A stretch of 64,000 nt of DNA, taken from positions 58,564,922-58,628,921 of the forward strand of contig OY735212.1 of the NCBI GenBank assembly GCA_963457665.1, given 5' to 3'. A program made the position numbers and the translations under genes. Below, one piece after another: positions 57,125-64,000 of the stretch. The notes beneath the pieces are model-generated. The model worked only from the letters and a program-made list of their open reading frames with translations. It did no database searches and was not told the DNA's origin. How positions within the stretch are numbered: the stretch's first letter is position 1; each line of letters starts with the position of its first letter. This stretch comes from Thysanoteuthis rhombus. Its lineage: Eukaryota > Mollusca > Cephalopoda > Oegopsida > Thysanoteuthidae.

Positions 57125-57950
57125 GCGATCTAAAGCTATACGTAGGTATTGATTTTACCTGTGTTTGTTCTTTTATTAAACCTATGATTTATTTTTGTAA
57201 ATGCTAATAAGTGGTTTGGGTGTGAACCTTGACCCTCTCATGTCATAAAAGCTAGGGGAAATGTTTAGAGAAGATAGAGCTGAACGTTTGTGAATGTGGG
57301 TGGTGGGAATAGGCTGGGAATGAAATCAACTCATGTTGATGCAATTACACGGCAAATTCACGATTATGACCCGTTTGGAAAGCCTTAACAAACAAGTGCA
57401 GTTGGAAGCGCAACTAAATTACATCAAACAACGTTAAAAAAACGAAATAGAAGCAAGTATAAATTGAATCTCAACAGGAGAGCATTTCAAAATAGCAAAT
57501 AAATTTTCTCGTTTGTAAAAGCTTATATACTTAGCATTTTATAATGGCAAATCTGTCTGTTAATGAATATTTATGTTTATATAGGAAGATGCATCCAGAT
57601 AGATATTTGATAAGTATAAAAGTTATATGCTTACGTACATATATACTTAAATACTCATTAACGAATGAATGAATGGCTTGGCTCCATGGATGAAGATTGT
57701 TTGAGGATGATTTCCACAACAGTAGGACCTTCGATGGCAGAGCCAGTGTGCAGAATATCCCTCCAGCCTGAGCAATGGATTTTCAAGATGAGGCCAGCTT
57801 TCCCATTGTTGACCCAAAGTTGCAAAAATATTTTTGTGTCAATCAAAGGCAAAGGACAATTTTAAGTTTAACACCCTTGCTCATTCAATGTTACAAATGG
57901 AGAAAAAATAAAAATGAATAAGAGAAATAAAGAAAAAAAATTTGGATTGG
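57125..57950. other. No confirmed gene; one GC-richer segment
   Basis: 57665-57840 is GC-richer than its flanks. Its minus frame reads LQLWVNNGKAGLILKIHCSG then TGSAIEGPTVVEIILKQSSS, closed by stops at both ends with no splice signals. It may be a decayed element. The remainder is unremarkable. Confidence 0.3.
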
Positions 57951-57954
57951 ACAC

Positions 57955-58345
57955 TATCATCATCATCATCATCATCATCATCATCGTCATCGTCATCATC
58001 TGCGTCATCGTCATCATCATCGTCAATAGCTTTTTAGCATCCTTCATTGGACATAGACCTTCCCAAAGATTTGCCTGACCTCTCTACCATGGGCGTCGCA
58101 GAGCCAGTACTGAATCTGTCTAGTTCATCACGCCATCACAGTTTCTGCTGACCACAGTTTTGCGTAGGATCTCTGGGATCCACTATGTGAGTCATGATGT
58201 CCAGCAGTTTCCTGTCGTTTTTGTAACATGACCAGCCCATTGCCATTTGAGTTTCCTAATGGATTCAATATCACTGACTCCTGATATACTTGGCTGTCTT
58301 GTGATCTCTCCATGTGAGCAAGGTTCTCTCATGAGCATGCTGTTT
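57955..58345 (-). mobile_element. RTE 3' fragment with long (CAT)n tail
   Basis: A (CATCAT)n tract with CGT variants (57955-58025) leads into CTTTTTAGCATCCTTCATTG and CATAGACCTTCCCAAAGA, the reversed RTE 3' end. 5'-truncated near 58345. Deletions have removed parts of the MERSQDS-like region. Confidence 0.88.
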
Positions 58346-58785
58346 TTTTTTTGTTGTTAGTGTCTAATCCAAATTCTGTTTCCCATTAATTCTCTTATTT
58401 CTGCAATCAAAACCACCTTCTCTACAATGTGTCAAAAGGGCTTCTACTATCCTTTACTCTAATATTTATACACAGCACACCCAACATGTGAAGCACCATA
58501 TGCCACTGACCCTATGGGCTTCTTCAGGCACCTGTCTCAATCAGAACTACTCTCAGACACTTGAATGAGCCCCCCCATTCAATTTGTAGGGCTAGACTGA
58601 TCTCATTCTGCCGTCTGAGCCCAGCAAAGGTATTTTGTACTAAACCATTTTGTTTGTGAAAATTTGGAAGATCTTGAAAACCTGGAATGATTTGTGCGTG
58701 TGTGTGTCTGTGTGTGCATAAAGAGTCATATAAGTATAGGTTTACAAATTTAGATTTGTACGTTATGTCTTCGTAACATTTAAAT
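58346..58785. other. No gene recognised
   Basis: Includes a GC-richer stretch (about 58470-58630, for example GACCCTATGGGCTTCTTCAG) of unknown nature and a short (GT)n near 58697. Confidence 0.3.
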
Positions 58786-58789
58786 CAGA

Positions 58790-59212
58790 AACCATAAATC
58801 ACAACTGTCATGAAAACTGTCAAAATTAGTTTCTTCAGTTTTTAAGTTCGTCTGGCTGGCTATGTATTTATATATGTATGTTTCACGTGCACCAAAAGAG
58901 CTTGAGTGCTGAAATGTTCAACGCTTACTCTTTACATCAAAAAAAATTGGGCGGGGGGAATTCCCACCCACAGGTGTTTGGGGGAGGGCATCATTTTGCA
59001 ATTTAAGTTTATGCTAAACTGATAACTTGTTTGCTCCCGCTTGTTTTCTGAAAATTCAAACTTTTTGGTGATCAAACAAATAGTGAGAGAAGTAACTCAT
59101 TCATTGATTCCCCCTCATTCAAAATTTTTTTTCGATTGATCAGCCCCAACACAGCATGCTGCCAAACCACTTTGGCTATATGACATTTTCAATTAAGTGA
59201 CTAACTGGACCT
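58790..59212 (-). repeat. Family A dispersed repeat, near full length
   Basis: Opens AGAAACCATAAATCACAACT, with GTTTCTTCAGTTTTTAAG, GTCTGGCTGGCTATGTAT, CAGCCCCAACACAGCATGCT and AGTGACTAACTGGACC. Confidence 0.92.
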
Positions 59213-59667
59213 ATCTACTTATTTTGTTATGCAAAGTATGAAGTCTACTGCTTGGATCTTCTCAGCTGATAGCCAGTAATTATCTTGTTTTAGGAAGTCA
59301 GGGCGCTATACAAGGGATTGTGTGGAAGATGACGTTTGTTTCTCTTTCTTTTTCAAATATACAACATTCCGTCTTGTAATATATGCCATTATTTTATCAG
59401 CAAAGAAATCGTTTCAAAGCTGAAATACAAATTTAGTATAAGCAGAAAGGGGTTTTTTTTATACTTCCAGAATGAATATTTAAAAAAAAAGCACTTATTG
59501 CATTTGCGAATATAATCACTCAACCGAATTCCCTTTGGCTTTTCTTTTTAGATTTGCATTTTCCGAAACATATTTTGCTATGTATCAAGAGGTATACATA
59601 GAAACAAGATGAAAATCTTTGAAAAGTGTAGCACATAAGTCTTGATATTGAAACAAAATAAGTGAAA

Positions 59668-60098
59668 CAGGTCTTGTTGGTCACTCTGTAGAGACCGTCA
59701 TGTAACCAACATCTTTCAACAACATGCCATGTCGAGGGTGATTAATCAGAACATTTGGAGAAGTGGTGATCAATGGATAAGTTACTTCCCTCACCCTTTG
59801 TTTGGCAGTGATCATTAAAAAAGCTTGAATTTTCAAAAATGTGTGTGGATGCTGCTGGACACAAACTCAGGGATCAGTTTAGCATAAACCTACTTTGCAA
59901 ACTAAAACCCAAACTAAAAACCAAGGTGGAGGAATTTTAAAAAAACAAACGTTTTTTGTTTACATTGTAAGGAGTAAATATTGAAATTTCCTGCCATCTT
60001 GCTGATCTGCACACATGATTTATACAGAGTCAGTCAGCCAGACCACTTGAAAACTGAGAGAAACTTATGTTGACAGTTTTGGTTCACAGTTTCTGATA
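59668..60098 (+). repeat. Family A dispersed repeat, near full length
   Basis: Starts CAGGTCTTGTTGGTCACTC, with GTTTGGCAGTGATCATTAAA, GCTGCTGGACACAAACTCAG and GACCACTTGAAAACTGAGAG, and ends GGTTCACAGTTTCTGATAAC. It lies about 455 bp from the oppositely oriented copy at 58790. Confidence 0.93.
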
Positions 60099-60515
60099 AC
60101 ATGATATTGAGTGAACAGATATAGACACTGCAAATCCTTCATGAACTTCATACTTCAAAAGGCCAGTATTGTTTATTACTTATCTCGGCATATTTTTCAG
60201 TTTTCTATATATAATCTGCCAAATACATCAAATATATATAAGAAACTTATTGTTATTCGCACTGCAAAAAATATGTAAGATTTTGACTTACCTTTTATCA
60301 GAAGCATGCTTTTTGTTATACTTTACTTATGCTTATGGAAGATATATCTTACTTATTCAAGTTTGTGGAAGGAGCTTCACTAATCTGGCAACTGAACAAG
60401 AGTCTTGCAGAGTCTGTTGTTCAATCATTTTTGTGACATATTGTTTTCAAATCTACCTTATAAGATTAAGTTTTTGGTACTAACATTGGCTACTGTTAAA
60501 TCACTGTAGCTTCAC
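60099..60515. other. No gene seen
   Basis: The 104-residue ORF at 60169-60483 is Ile/Leu/Phe/Tyr-rich, typical of random AT-rich frames. Not called. Confidence 0.4.
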
Positions 60516-60519
60516 AAAT

Positions 60520-60815
60520 GGCCCACCTGACCGATCAGCCAAAATCTTCTATTTTTTTACTCTTCTCTGCAATTTTGTGTCTCTGGGCACTCCTGGTCAC
60601 ATTTTGGGGGCTATAACCTTGAAAATCTGCATGAGTGCTCTTCTGAGTCTCTATGGTGATTTTTGAGACCAACAACGTTCAAATATTGTTCTACTATTTT
60701 TTTGATGATTTTTGATAGATCTATTGTTTTGGATACTTTTAGATGATTTTTCAGATTATTAGTTCAGGTACATTATGGTGATTCATTTATGTGAGGTACA
60801 GATGTCTAGGGTTTT
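60520..60815 (-). repeat. Family C dispersed repeat
   Basis: TGTGTCTCTGGGCACTCCTG, TTTGGGGGCTATAACCTTGA, GAGTCTCTATGGTGATTTTT and TTTTTAGATGATTTTTCAGA follow the reverse of the copies near 1.3 and 39.5 kb. Confidence 0.87.
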
Positions 60816-61679
60816 TGCAACTAATGTTGGCTGCTGTTTTACTTTATTTCATGAATTAAATATTTCGTCATGATATGAATTTATCTCATTACTGAATGCT
60901 TTGATCAAATCTCACATCATGAGTTTAATTATTTGGCATTTGCTTCTATGATTTATAAAAGGCATGATTTAACATTTGATATCAAGTAACAAATATAAGT
61001 TCAAGAACACAAAATATTTGGCCAAAGATAGAGAGCTTCAAGTGTTCATTGCAGGTAATATGGAAGTAGAAGTGTGTTATATCTCAAAAATGCTTGATGC
61101 ATTTCACTAAAATTACCACATCTTCGTAAGTACTTAGCAATGTACAAAAGTAGGAAAACAACGTAACTGTTTACATGACTGAGTTTCATACTGAAGTGGA
61201 AAAAAAGGAGTATGTAAGAATTTTGGTGTTGGTTATTTGGAGGAGAGGAAGGGAAAGGAGTTGTCCTGTGTGCGAGTCAGAAGGGGTCAACCTATCGTTT
61301 GATGTAAGTATGGTATATTGAATCACCTTATATTATACATAAAAATGCAAATGACTATAAAACGCCTGCTTTGCTGTGGAAGTTCCAGGTTAAGGTAATG
61401 TTTTGAATTAAAAGTATAATACTATGTATTCAAATTATGAGAGAGAAAGACATCAGAGATCAGGAAATACTGTAAGGTTGGTATACTGTCATACAGCGAC
61501 TCATGCCTGACCATTTTTATCAAATGGCAGTTACATCCCCATTAGAACTTGAAACCCATTAACTGCGGATGACGGGATTTTCAGTCAGTGTAGTTTTATG
61601 GCTCAACTGTAAATGATGAAAATTTCCATTTGTTAGCTTGCTAAGGATTTCACTGTGTATATTTCATGTTTGTACCAAA
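60816..61679. other. No gene seen
   Basis: AT-rich; a short open frame after TTCATTGCAG near 61056 was noted but not supported. Confidence 0.4.
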
Positions 61680-61878
61680 AATTTATTGGGGGAGGGATTT
61701 TCAAAAAACAAAAAAAAAATGTTTTTTCTGAACATTAAGAGTAAACGTTTAAAATTTTCAGTTTTCTTGCTTCATTTGTACAGCCTTTACATGCAACTTA
61801 CACATCGATAACCATCCAGCCAGACCCACTTAAATACTGAAGAAACCTATCTCTCTTGACAGTTTTAGCTGATTGTTT
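61680..61878 (+). repeat. Family A 3' half
   Basis: GGGGGAGGGATTTTCAAAAA, AATGTTTTTTCTGAACATTA, AACCATCCAGCCAGACCCAC and CTGAAGAAACC, ending GATTGTTTCTAAT. Family B starts within about 8 bp. Confidence 0.88.
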
Positions 61879-61885
61879 CTAATAC

Positions 61886-62345
61886 AAACTAGCATTCCAA
61901 GGGAAATCATGAATCACTGCCACCCATGTATGCTGTTTGTTATCTCATTAATTAAGTAATGGTGGTGGTAAAATTTAAAGAATTAATTTCCCTTGATGAA
62001 AATACCACCAGTATGGTTAGAACCATAGATTTATGATTTGAAAAGAAAACCCAAAAACGTAGACATGATTTAAGGGATTAATTTGTTATAAAATTGAACC
62101 CTCCAATAAAAATCAAATAAGGATGGGGATTTTCAAAGAACAAAAAAAAAAAACAAAACATATCTTTACTCCTTTGGTGAGAGGGTGCAAAATTTAAAGA
62201 TTCTGATATGAGTGGTTAGAATTGGATAAAGCCCAGACTGATACATAGATGGATACTTAAGAATGTCAGAACACAATAGAAAAACTAAACCCAACCAGAG
62301 TGATTAAACTGGTCTGTTTTGGGTTGCGATGATTAAAAAGAAGGT
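61886..62345 (+). repeat. Family B dispersed repeat
   Basis: Starts AACTAGCATTCCAAGGGAAA, with ACCAGTATGGTTAGAACCAT and GGGATTAATTTGTTATAAAA (A-like core), and ends GTTTTGGGTTGCGATGATTA. It is the third copy of the family. Confidence 0.82.
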
Positions 62346-63545
62346 CCCCTAAGTTACCAATTATCACAGAAATAAGGAACATCATGAGCAGCTGATGCGT
62401 TCGACTGTCTTGAAAGATACTTTCATTGTGCAACACTTACATATGAAATAACTGATTTATGCATTTAGATTACACGCATTAATCATATTATACTCGAAAA
62501 TACTCGTAAAAAATGACGGGGTTATCAACATATGGATCAGCACTAAACAGCCTTAAACTATTTCATTGGGTAATTTATTTTTTGATAATTCAAATATCCT
62601 AATTTTAAGTTGTTTTTTTTTTCTAAGACTCCAACTTGAGCTGTTCTAATATGTGATAAGGCATAGAGTGTTAATAGTTTGTATGACGTAATCTATGATG
62701 TAATTGAAGGTGAATCAACCAATGAGATATGTAAGTGCAAAGAAAGAGAGAAGAAATTAGCATTTATGTTTATTATGTTTAGATAAACTTCAGAAAGGCA
62801 TCAAACATTGATGAAAACTAAAATGTTTGAACAATATTCACATTGCTTTAATATTTAATAATGGAAAATGATTCAAACCTTTAAAGAATAATTCGTGAAG
62901 CATTCATCTTTACAGAATTATTATTTTTAGTGCAGTTTGCTGGCTTTATAAGGAGTTTTGTTTCAGCTCATATATCTCATTAAAAAAAAAAGAAAATGAA
63001 GTGAGGCTGAAGGAAAAGAGAGAAACAGAGGGACAGGACAAAAAACCGTCATTCGAAAAGGGGAGTTAAGAATGTATGTGAGTATATCTATATACAGGCA
63101 CACTCTCATATATTATGTCTATATTTTATGTATGTGTATTTAAGAATTTAAGGATTAGATTTACTCACAGTGATGTTGTATTAAATGTATCTTTTCTTAC
63201 CATCGGACAGGTCTCCTCTGGTGATGATAAATAATAAAGATGATTTCCTAAGGATGCTATCAATATTAGGATATTTTTTATGCGTAAATATATACACACA
63301 CACACATATGCACACACATATATATATACCGAAATACAAATCAGTTATTCAATATTCAAAGTGTGATGTGTTTATTCCATAAAGTGCTCTATACATTCAG
63401 CATTAAGTCAAGTTTAAGTAGATCTTTAAATATGGTGAAATAATGGATTTGCTGCACAGAAATATTTATGTTTCTGTCCTTTTTTGCCAGAAGAAGTCTA
63501 AAAAAAGACAGAAACATAGACATATTTGTGTAGTGAATCGATTAT
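62346..63545. other. No gene seen
   Basis: AT-rich with a small CACA/TATA tract near 63290-63330. No recognised family or coding signal. Confidence 0.4.
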
Positions 63546-63550
63546 TTTAC

Positions 63551-63551
<1 letters not shown>

Positions 63552-63591
<40 letters not shown>

Positions 63592-63612
63592 ATATGTATG
63601 TATGTATATATA

Positions 63613-63675
<63 letters not shown>
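63552..63675. repeat. (TA)n microsatellite
   Basis: TA repeat with TATG interruptions in its first half. ORFs over it on both strands are artefacts. Confidence 0.96.
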
Positions 63676-63678
<3 letters not shown>

Positions 63679-63902
63679 AGAAACCTGTCCTGTTTTATAT
63701 AACTCCCAAAACAGGGTGATGGTAAAACAGCTAACAAATTCCATGATAAAGAATAAAACTACAAGCACAAATCTCCTAAAAATAGATTTAGATTAAGAGT
63801 GGCTTGTATGACACATGGTCAAGGTTACTTTGGGACTATATTTGAAAATTGACTGAAAAATTTGTTCTTTTTCAGCATTATATAATAGAAAGTTTATATG
63901 AC

Positions 63903-63925
63903 TATATATATATATATATATATAG
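63903..63925. repeat. Short (TA)n
   Basis: About 22 bp of TA. Confidence 0.85.
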
Positions 63926-64000
63926 TCTTTTACATTTTGCACCTTTCTGCTGAAAAATAATGTTTATCTTATAGATTTCATAAATTGTAAACAGTCCCAA

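Noticed and set aside
56537-57207. Three overlapping ORFs of 156-198 residues
   Set aside because: All come from a 25-bp tandem repeat that is open in every forward frame; no coding signal beyond that.

Overview
The window is AT-rich animal nuclear DNA made almost entirely of repeats. It has long (TA)n, (CA/GT)n and (CT)n microsatellites, degenerate non-LTR retrotransposons, Tc1/mariner and hAT-type debris, and one medium-length dispersed repeat that recurs about twenty times. There are no operons, no long intact ORFs, and no rRNA or tRNA gene that I can recognise. The mix of RTE-type LINEs ending in (GAT)n, mariner relics and abundant (TA)n suits a mollusc, most likely a coleoid cephalopod such as an octopus. 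That is a judgement from style, not proof. I read the window as intergenic or intronic sequence.

Layout: 1-5000 holds (TA)n tracts, family A and C repeats and a TIR-bounded element (2371-3360). 5000-10100 holds family A pieces, a lysine/asparagine-coding minisatellite, a mariner 3' end and two diverged duplications. 11000-12600 is a family A copy split by an RTE insertion. 12775-13900 is a 30-bp minisatellite and a hAT-like MITE. 15500-16900 has two adjacent family A copies, one split by an RTE. 17600-18660 is a long (TA)n tract abutting a second TIR element. 20000-24530 holds RTE copies, including a double copy. 24500-27300 has little recognisable repeat. 27350-29765 holds a hAT-like MITE, two family B copies and RTE pieces. 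33600-38240 holds a (CT)n tract, two inverted blocks of a roughly 180-bp repeat, a near-perfect hairpin and two RTE copies. 38800-47500 holds RTE, mariner and Tc1 relics, an LTR-like segment, a hAT-like MITE and family A copies. 48000-64000 holds more family A, B and C, an internally deleted mariner with both ends, and a 25-bp minisatellite whose three forward frames encode the same peptide.

Host coding sequence: nothing is certain. A few short stretches have good splice-site consensus and one open frame with protein-like composition: minus strand near 4.1, 8.9, 15.2 and 26.1-26.7 kb; plus strand near 30.2, 31.0 and 33.05 kb. In DNA this AT-rich such segments also arise by chance, so they are low-confidence exon candidates.

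The most useful leads are the dispersed family A, whose asymmetric inverted end motifs fit a Helentron-associated (HINE) element; its mosaic relation to family B; the 58-bp-arm hairpin; the inverted 180-bp arrays; and the two TIR elements. I found no convincing new multi-gene system.
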